From contig CALFLO010000176.1 of assembly GCA_937880175.1 (NCBI GenBank), positions 11,523 through 75,522 on the forward strand: a DNA stretch of 64,000 bases, in the 5' to 3' direction. This DNA is from an uncultured Gluconobacter sp. (lineage in GTDB: Bacteria; Pseudomonadota; Alphaproteobacteria; Acetobacterales; Acetobacteraceae). The stretch's first letter is position 1; every line of letters begins with the position of its first letter. Positions 55,407-64,000 of this stretch are shown here, piece after piece. Made by a program: the position numbers and the translations under genes. Under the pieces are notes generated by a model, which saw only the letters and a list, made by a program, of their open reading frames with translations, made no database searches and was not told where the DNA came from.

Positions 55407-55439
55407 TGAAAGTCTGGACTTACCGTCCGGACTTTCAGT
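55407..55439 (+). promoter_or_regulatory. 14-bp leader hairpin upstream of sldB
   Basis: Arms 55407-55420 (CTGAAAGTCTGGAC) and 55426-55439 pair with one G-U, loop TTACC. The hairpin ends one base before the ribosome site CTGGAGG, so it is in the sldB leader. No T-run follows. Confidence 0.65.
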
Positions 55440-55456
55440 TCTGGAGGCTTTCACCA

Positions 55457-55837
55457 ATGCCGAATACTTATGGCAACAGGACCCTGACCGAGTGGCTGAC
55501 AGTGCTGCTGGGGGTTGTCATCCTTCTGGTGGGGCTGTTCTTCGTGATCGAGGGCGCTCAGCTCGCGATGCTGGGTGGCTCCGTCTACTACGTTCTGTGT
55601 GGCATCCTGCTGGTCGCCAGTGGCGTCTTCATGATCATGGGCCGCACACTGGGCGCATTCCTGTATCTGGGCGCACTTGGTTACACATGGATCTGGTCCC
55701 TGTGGGAAGTGGGCTTCAGCCCGGTTGATCTTCTCCCGCGCGATTTCGGCCCGACGCTGCTGGGTATCCTTGTTGCCCTCACCATCCCGGTTCTTCGCCG
55801 GATGGAAACCCGCCGTACCCTGAGGGGAGCCGTCTGA
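55457..55837 (+). CDS. sldB: Sorbitol/glycerol dehydrogenase membrane subunit
   Basis: A 126-residue hydrophobic protein with four membrane segments (starting LTVLLGVVILLVGLFFVIEG) that anchors SldA in the membrane. It resembles the N-terminal membrane domain of single-chain PQQ glucose dehydrogenases. The ribosome site CTGGAGG precedes ATG 55457. Its stop overlaps the sldA start by one base. The small-subunit-first order is typical of Gluconobacter sldBA. Confidence 0.94.
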   Translation: MPNTYGNRTLTEWLTVLLGVVILLVGLFFVIEGAQLAMLGGSVYYVLCGILLVASGVFMIMGRTLGAFLYLGALGYTWIWSLWEVGFSPVDLLPRDFGPTLLGILVALTIPVLRRMETRRTLRGAV

Positions 55838-58062
55838 TGCGCAGATCCCATCTTCTCGCCACCGCCGCCTGTGCCACGCTGGCCTGCGCTCCGCTGGTGG
55901 CCAATGCCCAGTTCGCTCCCGCAGGAAGCGGCGGTTCGCCGAGCTCTACTGTACCCGGCCCGGGCAATGGTAATGCTTTCGAACCGACCGCGAATTCACC
56001 CGCTGCGACGAGCCGTTTTTCCGGCCCTTCGCCCTACGCCCCGCAGGCACCGGGTGTGAACGCGGCCAACCTGCCGGATATCGGATCCATGGATCCGAAC
56101 GACGTCCCGCAGATGGCCCCGCAGCAGAGTGCCGCTCCCGCACAGGGGGACTGGTCTGCCTATGGCCGTGATGACAATCAGACGCGCTATTCGCCGCTTT
56201 CCGAAATCACGCCGCAGAACGCCGATCAGCTGCAGGTCGCCTTTCGCTACCATACCGGCAGCTACCCGCGTCCGGGACAGGTGAACAAATGGGCTGCCGA
56301 AACCACACCGATCAAGGTGGGTGACGGTCTCTATATGTGTTCGGCGCAGAACGACATGATGAAGCTCGACCCGGCGACGGGTAAGGAGATCTGGCGTCAC
56401 AACATCAATGAGAAATACGAATCCATCCCCTACACCGCCGCGTGTAAGGGCGTGACGTATTTCACGTCGTCGCAGATCCCTGAAGGGCAGCCCTGCCATA
56501 ACCGTATCCTTGAAGGCACGCTCGACATGCGCCTGATCGCGGTTGATGCCGCGACCGGCAATCTGTGCGAAGGCTTCGGGCATGGCGGTCAGGTCAACCT
56601 GATGCAGGGCCTTGGCGAGTCCGTTCCTGGTTTCGTGTCCATGACGACGCCGCCGCCGATCGTGAATGGTGTGGTCGTGGTCAACCACGAGGTTCTGGAC
56701 GGTCAGCGCCGCTGGGCACCGTCGGGCGTGATCCGTGGCTATGATGCCGAGAGCGGCAAGTTCCTGTGGGCCTGGGACGTGAACCGCCCCGATGACCACA
56801 GCCAGCCGACCGGCAATAACCATTACAGCCGTGGCACGCCCAACTCCTGGGCTGCGATGACCGGTGACAATGCTCTCGGCCTCGTTTACGTCCCGACCGG
56901 CAACTCGGCTTCCGATTACTACAGTGCGCTCCGTAGCCCCGAAGAAAACAAGGTCTCTTCCGCGGTCGTGGCGCTCGACGTGAAGACGGGTGCACCGCGC
57001 TGGGTCTTCCAGACCGTTCACAAGGACGTCTGGGACTATGATATCGGCTCGCAGGCCACGCTCATGGACATGCCAGGTGCTGACGGCCAGACCGTTCCGG
57101 CCCTCATCATGCCGACCAAGCGCGGCCAGACTTTCGTGCTCGACCGTCGTGACGGCAAGCCCATCCTGCCGGTGGAGGAGCGCGCCGCTCCGTCGCCGGG
57201 TGTGATTCCGGGCGATCCGCGTACGCCGACGCAGCCCTGGTCCACGGGGATGCCGGCCCTGCGCGTGCCGGACCTGAAAGAGACGGACATGTGGGGCATG
57301 TCCCCCATCGACCAGCTCTTCTGCCGTCTCAAGTTCCGCCGTGCGAACTATGTGGGTGAGTTCACGCCGCCGAGCGTCGACAAGCCCTGGATCGAATATC
57401 CGGGCTATAACGGCGGCAGCGACTGGGGCTCCATGTCCTATGACCCGCAGAGCGGCATCCTGATCGCGAACTGGAACATCACCCCGATGTACGACCAGCT
57501 CGTGACCCGCAAGAAGGCCGACCAGCTTGGTCTGATGCCGATCGACGACCCGAACTACAAGCCGGGTGGTGGCGGAGCCGAAGGTAACGGCGCCATGGAC
57601 GGCACGCCTTACGGCATCGTCGTGACCCCGTTCTGGAACCAGTACACGGGCATGATGTGCAACCGTCCGCCCTACGGCATGATCACGGCCATCGACATGA
57701 AGCACGGTCAGAAGGTGCTGTGGCAGCACCCGCTGGGAACGGCCCGCGCCAATGGTCCGTGGGGTCTGCCGACAGGTCTGCCCTGGGAAATCGGCACACC
57801 GAACAACGGTGGTTCGGTCGTGACGGCCGGTGGTCTGGTGTTCATCGCGGCGGCTACGGATAACCAGATCCGCGCCATTGACGAGCACACCGGCAAGGTG
57901 GTCTGGAGCGCGGTCCTGCCGGGCGGCGGACAGGCCAACCCGATGACCTACGAAGCCAATGGTCACCAGTACGTCGCCATCATGGCAGGTGGACATCACT
58001 TCATGATGACGCCGGTCAGCGATCAACTGGTCGTTTACGCCCTGCCCGATCACAAGGGCTGA
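55837..58062 (+). CDS. sldA: PQQ-dependent D-sorbitol/glycerol dehydrogenase, large subunit
   Basis: A 741-residue periplasmic quinoprotein that oxidises sorbitol, glycerol, arabitol and related polyols at C-2 type positions and passes electrons to ubiquinone. A Sec signal ends near ANAQ (residue 25). A Pro/Ala/Ser-rich stretch of about 75 residues follows, then the eight-bladed propeller from GDWSAYGRDDNQTRYSPLSEI. WDYDIGSQATL and PPIVNGVVVVNHEVLD are quinoprotein-type strands. With SldB this gives the major membrane polyol dehydrogenase. A strong terminator follows. Confidence 0.95.
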   Translation: MRRSHLLATAACATLACAPLVANAQFAPAGSGGSPSSTVPGPGNGNAFEPTANSPAATSRFSGPSPYAPQAPGVNAANLPDIGSMDPNDVPQMAPQQSAAPAQGDWSAYGRDDNQTRYSPLSEITPQNADQLQVAFRYHTGSYPRPGQVNKWAAETTPIKVGDGLYMCSAQNDMMKLDPATGKEIWRHNINEKYESIPYTAACKGVTYFTSSQIPEGQPCHNRILEGTLDMRLIAVDAATGNLCEGFGHGGQVNLMQGLGESVPGFVSMTTPPPIVNGVVVVNHEVLDGQRRWAPSGVIRGYDAESGKFLWAWDVNRPDDHSQPTGNNHYSRGTPNSWAAMTGDNALGLVYVPTGNSASDYYSALRSPEENKVSSAVVALDVKTGAPRWVFQTVHKDVWDYDIGSQATLMDMPGADGQTVPALIMPTKRGQTFVLDRRDGKPILPVEERAAPSPGVIPGDPRTPTQPWSTGMPALRVPDLKETDMWGMSPIDQLFCRLKFRRANYVGEFTPPSVDKPWIEYPGYNGGSDWGSMSYDPQSGILIANWNITPMYDQLVTRKKADQLGLMPIDDPNYKPGGGGAEGNGAMDGTPYGIVVTPFWNQYTGMMCNRPPYGMITAIDMKHGQKVLWQHPLGTARANGPWGLPTGLPWEIGTPNNGGSVVTAGGLVFIAAATDNQIRAIDEHTGKVVWSAVLPGGGQANPMTYEANGHQYVAIMAGGHHFMMTPVSDQLVVYALPDHKG

Positions 58063-58108
58063 TCTACAAGGGTTGAGACACCGGGGGCTGGGGCTCCCGG
58101 CTGACAGA

Positions 58109-58150
58109 GGGGTGGTTTTCGTGCCGGAAATGGCACGCTGACCACCCCTT
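58109..58150 (+). terminator. Nested-hairpin terminator of sldA
   Basis: Outer stem GGGGTGGT (58109-58116) with ACCACCCC (58141-58148), inner stem CGTGCC/GGCACG, followed by TTT. It lies 46 bases after the sldA stop. Confidence 0.75.
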
Positions 58151-58264
58151 TGTCGTTTCCAGCGGCGGTTTTTCCATTTTTCGGGTGGGAAGGGGATGCA
58201 GACCCGGCTACAGGCTGTTTTCGTCTGAAAATACTCTTCCCGGAACAGGCCCCGCAGAACCGTC

Positions 58265-59449
58265 ATGACCGACCGCTCCCCCGTCATCCTTCAGGTTCTT
58301 CCGGCGCTGGGCACCGGCGGTCTGGAGCGCGGAGCTGTCGAGATCGCGGCGGCGATTACGGAAGGCGGCGGTACGGCACTGGTCGCGTCGCGCCCCGGCC
58401 GGCTTCTGGTGCAACTCCGTCATGCGGGCGGCCGGCATATCGAACTGGACCTGAAGAAAAAATCGCCTGTTGCGGTGCTGCGTCGGGCTCGCGATCTTCA
58501 GGCGCTCATCCGTAGCGAGGGCGTGGATCTGGTCCATGCGCGCTCCCGGATTCCGGCCTGGGCGGCATGGATCGCGTGTCGCCGGGAAAACATCCCGCTC
58601 GTGACGACATGGCACGGCGTGCATGAGGCGAAATGGCGGGGCAAGAAGCTCTATAATTCCGTGCTGGCGCGCGGCGCGCGGGTCATTGCCATTTCGGAGT
58701 TCATCGCCCGCCGCCTGCGCAGTGAATACGCTGTGCCGGAGAGCCGTCTGCGGGTCATTCCGCGTGGTGCGGATCTGCGGGAGTTCACACCCGGCGCAAT
58801 CTCCGGCGAGCGCGTGCAGAAACTGGCCGATGCCTGGCGTGTGCCCGTGGAGGCAAAGATCATTCTCATGCCCGCGCGCCTGACGGCATGGAAAGGTCAG
58901 GGTGTTCTGCTCGAGGCGCTGGGCCTGCTGCGCTCGAAGATGGGTACTGGATGGATCTGCGTTCTGGCCGGCCCGGAAAATGACCGGAAGTTTTCCCGCA
59001 GGCTGCAACAGCGGGTGCGGGAACTCGGGCTTGAAGAGTATGTCCGGTTCGCCGGAACCTGCACCGACATGCCCGCGGCCTGTGAGCTGGCAAGCGTCGT
59101 CGTGGCGCCCTCGCTCCGGCCTGAGCCGTTCGGGCGCACACTGGTGGAAGCGCAGATGATGGGCTGCCCGGTGATCGGCACGGCGCAGGGCGCGATGATG
59201 GAAACGATCTTGCCCGGCGAGACGGGGCTGGTCGTGCCGCCGGATGATCCGGACGCTCTGGCGGATGCGATGAAAAGCGTTCTGGAAACAGGCGAAGACG
59301 CGCTGGACTGGCTGGCGGAAAAGGCGCGTGCCCATGCCATCGCTAACTATACGACGACGCTGATGCAGGCCCGCACGCTGGGCGTTTATGACGAGCTTCT
59401 GGGCACGCGTCTGCGGACGACATTCGAGGAACACAGCCATGACCAGTAA
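58265..59449 (+). CDS. GT4-family glycosyltransferase
   Basis: A 394-residue GT-B glycosyltransferase. The N-terminal ALGTGGLERGAVEIAAAI is the nucleotide-sugar family glycine loop. The middle ILMPARLTAWKGQGVLLEAL and the C-terminal EPFGRTLVEAQMMGCPVIGT with the E-x7-E region are diagnostic of GT4. Acceptor and donor sugars cannot be read; lipopolysaccharide or exopolysaccharide synthesis is likely. The next small gene overlaps its end by 11 bases. Confidence 0.85.
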   Translation: MTDRSPVILQVLPALGTGGLERGAVEIAAAITEGGGTALVASRPGRLLVQLRHAGGRHIELDLKKKSPVAVLRRARDLQALIRSEGVDLVHARSRIPAWAAWIACRRENIPLVTTWHGVHEAKWRGKKLYNSVLARGARVIAISEFIARRLRSEYAVPESRLRVIPRGADLREFTPGAISGERVQKLADAWRVPVEAKIILMPARLTAWKGQGVLLEALGLLRSKMGTGWICVLAGPENDRKFSRRLQQRVRELGLEEYVRFAGTCTDMPAACELASVVVAPSLRPEPFGRTLVEAQMMGCPVIGTAQGAMMETILPGETGLVVPPDDPDALADAMKSVLETGEDALDWLAEKARAHAIANYTTTLMQARTLGVYDELLGTRLRTTFEEHSHDQ

Positions 59450-59618
59450 GGACGGAAAACCCACGGAGCAGATCATTCGAGACCGCGCTGCGGCCGCGAA
59501 AGAAGAGCGGGAAAGCCGGGAGGCCAAGGCGCTCCGGGCCAATCTGATGCGCCGCAAACAGCAGCAGCGCGCCCGGCCGCAGGACGAGCCTGCCTCGTCC
59601 CCCACCGATGAGCGCTGA
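59439..59618 (+). CDS. Small charged protein, 59 residues
   Basis: A strongly charged, probably helical protein (AAAAKEERESREAKALRANLMRRKQQQ) with no cysteine or membrane segment. ATG 59439 lies inside the end of the GT4 gene, and the stop is six bases from the next start, so it is likely co-translated in a GT4-small protein-DMT set. Similar short charged proteins occur in related genomes, from memory. Role unknown. Confidence 0.6.
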   Translation: MTSKDGKPTEQIIRDRAAAAKEERESREAKALRANLMRRKQQQRARPQDEPASSPTDER

Positions 59619-59624
59619 GCCTCT

Positions 59625-60539
59625 GTGAAACGCAGTTTTCCCCTTCCCACGCCGCAGGAACTGGCGCTGACAGGCGTGACGGTGCTGTGGGGCGGAACGT
59701 TCCTCGTGCTGCATATCGCCATGCGGCAGTGCGGGCCGTGTTTTTTCGTCTTCGCCCGCTTCATGATGGCGGCGGGGTTCGTCGGGCTGCTGGCCGGGCG
59801 AAAACTGCTGGATTTCAACTGGCGCGAAGTCCGGGCGGGTACGCTGATCGGTGTGGCGCTGGCGACCGGCTATGTGTTGCAGAGCGCAGGTCTGCGCGAC
59901 ATCACCAGCAGCCGCTCCGCCTTCATCACGGCGCTTTACGTCCCGCTGGTGCCGATCCTGCAATGGGCGTTCCTGCGCAAGGCGCCGCATCTGATGAGCT
60001 GGCTCGGGATCGCGCTGGCCTTCGCGGGGCTGGTCTGTCTGGCCGGTCCGGCGGCGCTGTCGCTGTCTTTCGGGCGCGGGGATCTGCTGACGCTGTTTGC
60101 GGCGATCGCCATTGCGGTCGAGATCGTCCTCATCAGCCTCTATGCACGAGGCGTGGACAGTCTGCGCGTGACGGTCATGCAGCTTCTGGCCGGAAGCCTG
60201 TTTGCAGGGCTGATGGTCCCCGTTTCGGGAGAGGCGCTCCCGGCGTTCTCATGGGTCTGGTTCGGCTGCGCACTGGCGCTGGGTGGGCTGAGCGCTCTGG
60301 TGCAGGTGGTGATGAACTGGGCGCAGAAATCCGTCGCGCCGACCAAGGCCGCCGTGATCTATGCCGGAGAGCCGGTCTGGGGCGGGCTTGTCGGCTGGCT
60401 TGCGGGGGACAGTCTGCCACCGGCGACGCTGCTGGGGGCCATGCTGATCGTAGGCGGCGTGCTGACCAGCGAACTGCGTCCGCAATGGCTGGAAGCCCTG
60501 CTGGGACGTTCGCAACAGACGCTCACGAAAAATGACTGA
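59625..60539 (+). CDS. DMT/EamA-family transporter
   Basis: A 304-residue protein with ten membrane helices in two EamA repeats, starting LALTGVTVLWGGTFLVLHIAM and, for the second half, VEIVLISLYARGVDSLRVTVMQLLAG. AAVIYAGEPVWGGLVGWLAGD is the typical late-helix motif. Start is GTG 59625. These carriers export metabolites or amino acids; the substrate is not predictable here. It is tightly linked to the small charged protein and GT4 gene. Confidence 0.82.
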   Translation: MKRSFPLPTPQELALTGVTVLWGGTFLVLHIAMRQCGPCFFVFARFMMAAGFVGLLAGRKLLDFNWREVRAGTLIGVALATGYVLQSAGLRDITSSRSAFITALYVPLVPILQWAFLRKAPHLMSWLGIALAFAGLVCLAGPAALSLSFGRGDLLTLFAAIAIAVEIVLISLYARGVDSLRVTVMQLLAGSLFAGLMVPVSGEALPAFSWVWFGCALALGGLSALVQVVMNWAQKSVAPTKAAVIYAGEPVWGGLVGWLAGDSLPPATLLGAMLIVGGVLTSELRPQWLEALLGRSQQTLTKND

Positions 60540-60631
60540 TCCGACACATTGCGTGATCGCTCATCGCTCGCTAGAGCAGGTGGGTTAGACGCACAGGGCG
60601 CTTTGTGCCGCCCTCGTTCAGGAGTGCCTTC

Positions 60632-61183
60632 ATGCCCATCATGCCCGACACATGGATTCGCCAGATGGCCCGGGAAAAAGGCATGATCGAACCGTTCGTG
60701 GAGGCGCAGAAGCGCGAAGGCGTCATTTCCTACGGCCTGTCGTCTTACGGCTATGACGCACGCGTAGCGGATGAATTCAAGATCTTCACCGACGTGGACA
60801 GCGCCATTGTCGACCCGAAGAACTTCGCCACCAACAGCTTCGTCACCCGCACCGGCAACATCACCATCCCGCCCAACAGCTTCGCGCTGGCGCATACGGT
60901 CGAATATTTCCGCATCCCGCGTGACACGCTGGTGGTGTGCCTCGGCAAGTCCACCTATGCGCGTTGCGGCATCATCGTGAACGTCACGCCGCTTGAGCCG
61001 GAATGGGAAGGCCAGGTCACGATCGAGATCAGCAACACCACGCCGCTGCCCGCGCGAATCTATGCGAATGAAGGCATCTGCCAGTTCCTGTTTTTCCAGG
61101 GTGCCAGCCCCTGTGAGGTCAGCTACGCCGACCGTGCTGGAAAATACATGCGCCAGTCCGGCGTCACCACGCCCCGCCTCTAA
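60632..61183 (+). CDS. dcd: dCTP deaminase
   Basis: A 183-residue trimeric enzyme that makes dUTP from dCTP for thymidylate synthesis. The active-site region SYGLSSYGYDARV, the strand GNITIPPNSFALAHTVEYF and the key STYARCGIIVNVTPLEPEWEG are present, and the C-terminus has the usual GKYMRQSGVTTPRL. ATG 60632 follows CAGGAG; an earlier in-frame start (60605) adds unconserved residues. It lies 39 bases ahead of murA. Confidence 0.95.
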   Translation: MPIMPDTWIRQMAREKGMIEPFVEAQKREGVISYGLSSYGYDARVADEFKIFTDVDSAIVDPKNFATNSFVTRTGNITIPPNSFALAHTVEYFRIPRDTLVVCLGKSTYARCGIIVNVTPLEPEWEGQVTIEISNTTPLPARIYANEGICQFLFFQGASPCEVSYADRAGKYMRQSGVTTPRL

Positions 61184-61222
61184 GGCTCCGCTTCTCAAGG
61201 CCTGCTTCTCAAGGATCGCACC

Positions 61223-62479
61223 ATGGACCGTTTCATCATTCGCGGTGGCCGCCGCCTGACAGGCGAAATCGAGATCGGGGGAGCGAAGAACTCCGGCCTC
61301 AAGCTCATGGTGGCCGGGCTTCTGACGTCCGAGCGGCTGGTGCTGTCCAACGTGCCGGGCATTGCCGACATCAAGACGATGCGCGATCTGCTGGTGGGTC
61401 TGGGCATCACCGTTGAAGATGCCGGGCCGCGCACGCTGTCCATTGGTGGCGAAATCGGCTCCGTTGAGGCGCCGTATGACATCGTCTCCAAGATGCGCGC
61501 CTCCATTCTGGTCCTTGGCCCGCTTCTGGCGCGTGCCCGTGAGGCGAAAGTCTCCCTGCCGGGCGGCTGCGCCATCGGAACGCGCCCTGTGGACATGCAT
61601 CTCAAGGGGCTTGAGACGCTCGGCGCCGAGATCCGGCTGGAAAACGGCTATATCAACGCGACCGCGCCCGACGGGCTGAAGGGTGACCGGATCATCCTGC
61701 CGTTTGCCAGCGTGGGCGCGACCGAAAACCTGCTGATGGCCGCGACACTGGCGAAGGGGCGCACCCATATCGTCAACGCCGCGCGTGAGCCGGAAATCAG
61801 CGATCTGGTGCACTGCCTCAACGCCATGGGCGCGCAGATCACGGGCGAAGGCTCCGGCACGCTGGTCATCGACGGTGTGGAAAAGCTGCACGGCGCGCAT
61901 TACGCCGTCATGCCGGACCGGATCGAATGCGGCACCTATGCCTGTGCGGCCGGCATCACGGGCGGCGATCTGCTGTTCGTGGGAGGACGCGCCGATGATC
62001 TGGGCGCCGTGATCCGCACACTTGAGGAAACGGGTGTCGAGGTCGTGGAAGAGGCGCGTGGCCTGCGGGTCCGTCGCAGCGGCACGCTTCAGGGCGTGGA
62101 CATCATGACAGAGCCGTATCCCGGCTTCCCGACGGACATGCAGGCGCAGTTCATGGCGATGCTGTCCGTGGCCGAGGGCGCATCCATGATCACCGAGACG
62201 ATCTTTGAGAACCGCTTCATGCACGTCCCGGAGCTCAACCGTATGGGCGCGCGCGTCAACGTGCATGGCCGCTCCGCCATCATCCGTGGCGTTCCGAAGC
62301 TGTCCGGCGCGCCGGTCATGGCAACCGATCTGCGCGCCTCGTTCTCGCTGATCCTCGCGGGTCTGGCGGCGGAAGGCGAGACGCAGCTCAGCCGCATCTA
62401 TCATCTGGACCGGGGCTATGAAGGCGTGGACCGCAAGCTCGCCGCCTGCGGTGCTGATATCGCCCGCGTCTCGGACTGA
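61223..62479 (+). CDS. murA: UDP-N-acetylglucosamine enolpyruvyltransferase
   Basis: A 418-residue enzyme for the first committed step of peptidoglycan synthesis. GAKNSGLKLMVAGLL is the N-terminal substrate loop. Cys116 in PGGCAIGTRP is the catalytic and fosfomycin-binding residue, so the enzyme should be of the sensitive type. QFMAMLSVAEG and the C-terminal DRGYEGVDRKLAACGADI are typical. It converges on the mannitol-dehydrogenase-type gene across an 84-base structured repeat. Confidence 0.96.
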   Translation: MDRFIIRGGRRLTGEIEIGGAKNSGLKLMVAGLLTSERLVLSNVPGIADIKTMRDLLVGLGITVEDAGPRTLSIGGEIGSVEAPYDIVSKMRASILVLGPLLARAREAKVSLPGGCAIGTRPVDMHLKGLETLGAEIRLENGYINATAPDGLKGDRIILPFASVGATENLLMAATLAKGRTHIVNAAREPEISDLVHCLNAMGAQITGEGSGTLVIDGVEKLHGAHYAVMPDRIECGTYACAAGITGGDLLFVGGRADDLGAVIRTLEETGVEVVEEARGLRVRRSGTLQGVDIMTEPYPGFPTDMQAQFMAMLSVAEGASMITETIFENRFMHVPELNRMGARVNVHGRSAIIRGVPKLSGAPVMATDLRASFSLILAGLAAEGETQLSRIYHLDRGYEGVDRKLAACGADIARVSD

Positions 62480-62484
62480 CAGGG

Positions 62485-62568
62485 ATAAAAGTTTTTGGTG
62501 AAGCTTTTTCCAAAAAGCTTCAGGTCTCTCCGCCTTTTTGAAAAAAGGCGGAACCCAAAAACTTTTAT
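62485..62568. repeat. 84-nt three-stem (cloverleaf-like) inverted repeat
   Basis: A 14-bp outer stem (62485-62498 with 62555-62568) encloses two hairpins: 10-bp arms at 62500-62509 and 62512-62521, and 11-bp arms at 62529-62539 and 62542-62552. All pairs are perfect. It fills the gap between convergent murA and the dehydrogenase gene and includes the latter's stop codon. It probably terminates both transcripts, or is a mobile repeat. Confidence 0.8.
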
Positions 62569-64000
62569 ACGTTTGTGACCAGATCCTTCAGCATGGCAGC
62601 GGTGCCGTGCGTTTTCAGATCTTCGCGGGTCTGGATGAAGCGCGTGAGGAACTCGGCAGAGTTCTCAAGCTCCCATCCGGCGAACACGCTCATCTCCAAT
62701 GCCTTTGCGGGGTTTGCATCCAGCGCCAGCGCGCGGTCTTCGGCGCTGAGACGCGGTTCTGTGACGGCAAATGTTGCCTGAAGGTCGTCACGACCCACCA
62801 GATAGGCGCAGTAGCAGGCGAGGACGAAGGCGATCCGGCGCGGGTCCTGAGCCTTTTTCAGCACGTCCTCGGCCGTGGCGCGCAGGAAGACCGGCAGCTT
62901 GGATGTGCTGTCGGACGTGATGCGCAGAAGCTGGTCGCTGACGGCATGGTTGCGGAACCGCTCCAGAAGCTGGGCCGCATAGTCCGGCAGGCTGATGCCC
63001 GGAGGGGCGGTGAGCTGCGGTGAGACATCATGGCGCAGGAACTGCTCCAGCAGGGCGGCCAGATGCTCATCGCCCATGGCTTCATCGACAAGTCGATATC
63101 CCATCAGAACGCCCGGCAGGGCCAGCGTGGAATGCGATGCGTTCAGCATCCGCAGCTTTACCTGCTCGTAGGGCTCAACGTCATCCGTGAACAACACGCC
63201 GGCCTGCTCCCAGGCCGGACGTCCGGCGGGGAAATTGTCTTCCACAACCCACTGGATGAAGTCCTCGCAGAACACGGGAACACGGTCCTCGACGCCGCTC
63301 TGCGCATCCAGACGCGCCACATCGGCCGGATGGACGGCGGGGGTGATGCGATCGACCATGCAGGACGGGAAGGCGACTTCGGCCTCGATCCATTCCGCCA
63401 GCTCCGCGTCCCGCAGGCGAGCAAAGGACAACACGGCATTGCGTGCGACATCGCCGTTTGCGGGAACGTTGTCGCAGGACAGGATGGTGAAGGGCGCAAT
63501 CCCGGCATCGCGACGCTGGCGCAGGGCCTCGGTCATCATGCCGAACGCCGTGTGCGGGACCGGGCGATGCAGGTCTTCGGCGATAGCGGGATGCCCGGTC
63601 ATGAAGCGGCCTGCTTCATCCATGTAATAGCCGCCTTCGGTTACCGTCATGCTGACGATGCGAATGGCAGGATCTGTCAGACGCTTGAGCGCGGCTTCAC
63701 GATCGGCAGGAGCGTGGATGTATTCGACCAGAGACTTCACAACCCGGACCGTATCGGGGCGGTTCGGCGGACATTCGCGCAGGGTGTAAAGCCCGTCCTG
63801 CGCATGAAGGGCCTCGGCCTTTGCCACTTCCGCCGGAAGGTCCATCAGACCCATCCCGACAATGCCCCAGCCGGATTGGCCCGGCAGCGCCAAAGCGCGG
63901 TCCGTGTAGACGGCCTGGTGGGCACGGTGGAAATTGCCGACGCTGAGATGGACAATACCGGCCGTCACCGAATCCCGGTCATAGGGCGATGTCAGGATGG
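62565..64000 (-). CDS. Mannitol/fructuronate dehydrogenase family, 5' truncated
   Basis: A polyol-type long-chain dehydrogenase, about 478 residues in the window with its start beyond base 64000. The reading frame continues to the edge as SPYDRDSVTAGIVHLSVGNFHRAHQAVYTD, a family signature. The catalytic lysine block is KLRMLNASHSTLALPG. It should reduce fructose or fructuronate, or oxidise mannitol or a related sugar acid, with NAD(P). Substrate cannot be fixed from these motifs. The stop is inside the three-stem repeat. Confidence 0.85.
   Translation of the reverse strand, partial: ILTSPYDRDSVTAGIVHLSVGNFHRAHQAVYTDRALALPGQSGWGIVGMGLMDLPAEVAKAEALHAQDGLYTLRECPPNRPDTVRVVKSLVEYIHAPADREAALKRLTDPAIRIVSMTVTEGGYYMDEAGRFMTGHPAIAEDLHRPVPHTAFGMMTEALRQRRDAGIAPFTILSCDNVPANGDVARNAVLSFARLRDAELAEWIEAEVAFPSCMVDRITPAVHPADVARLDAQSGVEDRVPVFCEDFIQWVVEDNFPAGRPAWEQAGVLFTDDVEPYEQVKLRMLNASHSTLALPGVLMGYRLVDEAMGDEHLAALLEQFLRHDVSPQLTAPPGISLPDYAAQLLERFRNHAVSDQLLRITSDSTSKLPVFLRATAEDVLKKAQDPRRIAFVLACYCAYLVGRDDLQATFAVTEPRLSAEDRALALDANPAKALEMSVFAGWELENSAEFLTRFIQTREDLKTHGTAAMLKDLVTNV

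Noticed and set aside
55996..58287. 763-codon antisense frame opposite sldA, and similar frames opposite dnaK, uvrA and the Hint gene
   Set aside because: All lie exactly opposite well-supported genes and show only reverse-complement bias.

Overview
The window looks like chromosomal DNA of an acetic acid bacterium, most probably Gluconobacter. The main pointers are a 262-residue SDR that closely matches my memory of Gluconobacter oxydans xylitol dehydrogenase, the sldB-sldA pair for the membrane-bound PQQ sorbitol/glycerol dehydrogenase, a levansucrase without a signal peptide, a mannitol-dehydrogenase-family gene and a Hint-domain surface-type protein. Several xylitol dehydrogenase residues differ from the G. 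oxydans sequence as I remember it, so the species may be a relative. I could not run a search, so family names rest on motif reading.

Layout. 1-7060 is a purine-catabolism block. It has a tight plus-strand operon (flavoprotein, puuE, uraD, uraH, NCS2 permease) facing a Tsx-like porin and guanine deaminase on the minus strand. 7210-10313 holds an autotransporter-type O-heptosyltransferase and two membrane proteins. 10511-20106 is mostly housekeeping: trhO, a CPBP-like protein, uvrA, ssb, a small lipoprotein, ppiB, coaD and gyrA. 20384-26320 carries a two-repeat Hint protein and a TonB-dependent receptor. 26603-36730 has arfB, tRNA-Lys, a tiny lipoprotein, sucA, an esterase, a 2OG oxygenase, asd, murQ, a host-attachment-type protein, a 43-residue membrane peptide and hemH. 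36731-38625 holds a candidate small RNA, a long leader hairpin, the levansucrase and tRNA-Pro. 38686-44864 runs on the minus strand: lepB, etfA, etfB, ETF-ubiquinone oxidoreductase, trmB and metK. 45168-50625 holds xdh, dapB, HxlR-azoR, hmp-nsrR and a shikimate-dehydrogenase-like gene. 50683-53873 is dnaJ-dnaK. 54145-58062 is a lipoprotein followed by sldBA. 58265-62479 holds a GT4 transferase, a small basic protein, a DMT permease, dcd and murA. The window ends inside a mannitol/fructuronate dehydrogenase gene.

How it fits together. The purine block would import nucleosides and urate and take guanine and urate to allantoate. Its urate-oxidising step has no classical uricase and may be the truncated flavoprotein at the left edge. 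Sorbitol, xylitol, mannitol and sucrose functions reflect the oxidative sugar-alcohol lifestyle. Regulatory signals readable from the DNA include a near-perfect NsrR operator between hmp and nsrR, an RpoH-type promoter before dnaK, and strong leader hairpins before the levansucrase and sldB. I saw no insertion sequence, prophage, CRISPR array, rRNA or replication origin. No clearly new multi-gene system stands out. The most unusual items are the candidate urate hydroxylase, the duplicated Hint protein, the candidate small RNA, trmB without a normal start codon, and two kinds of structured repeat lying between convergent genes.
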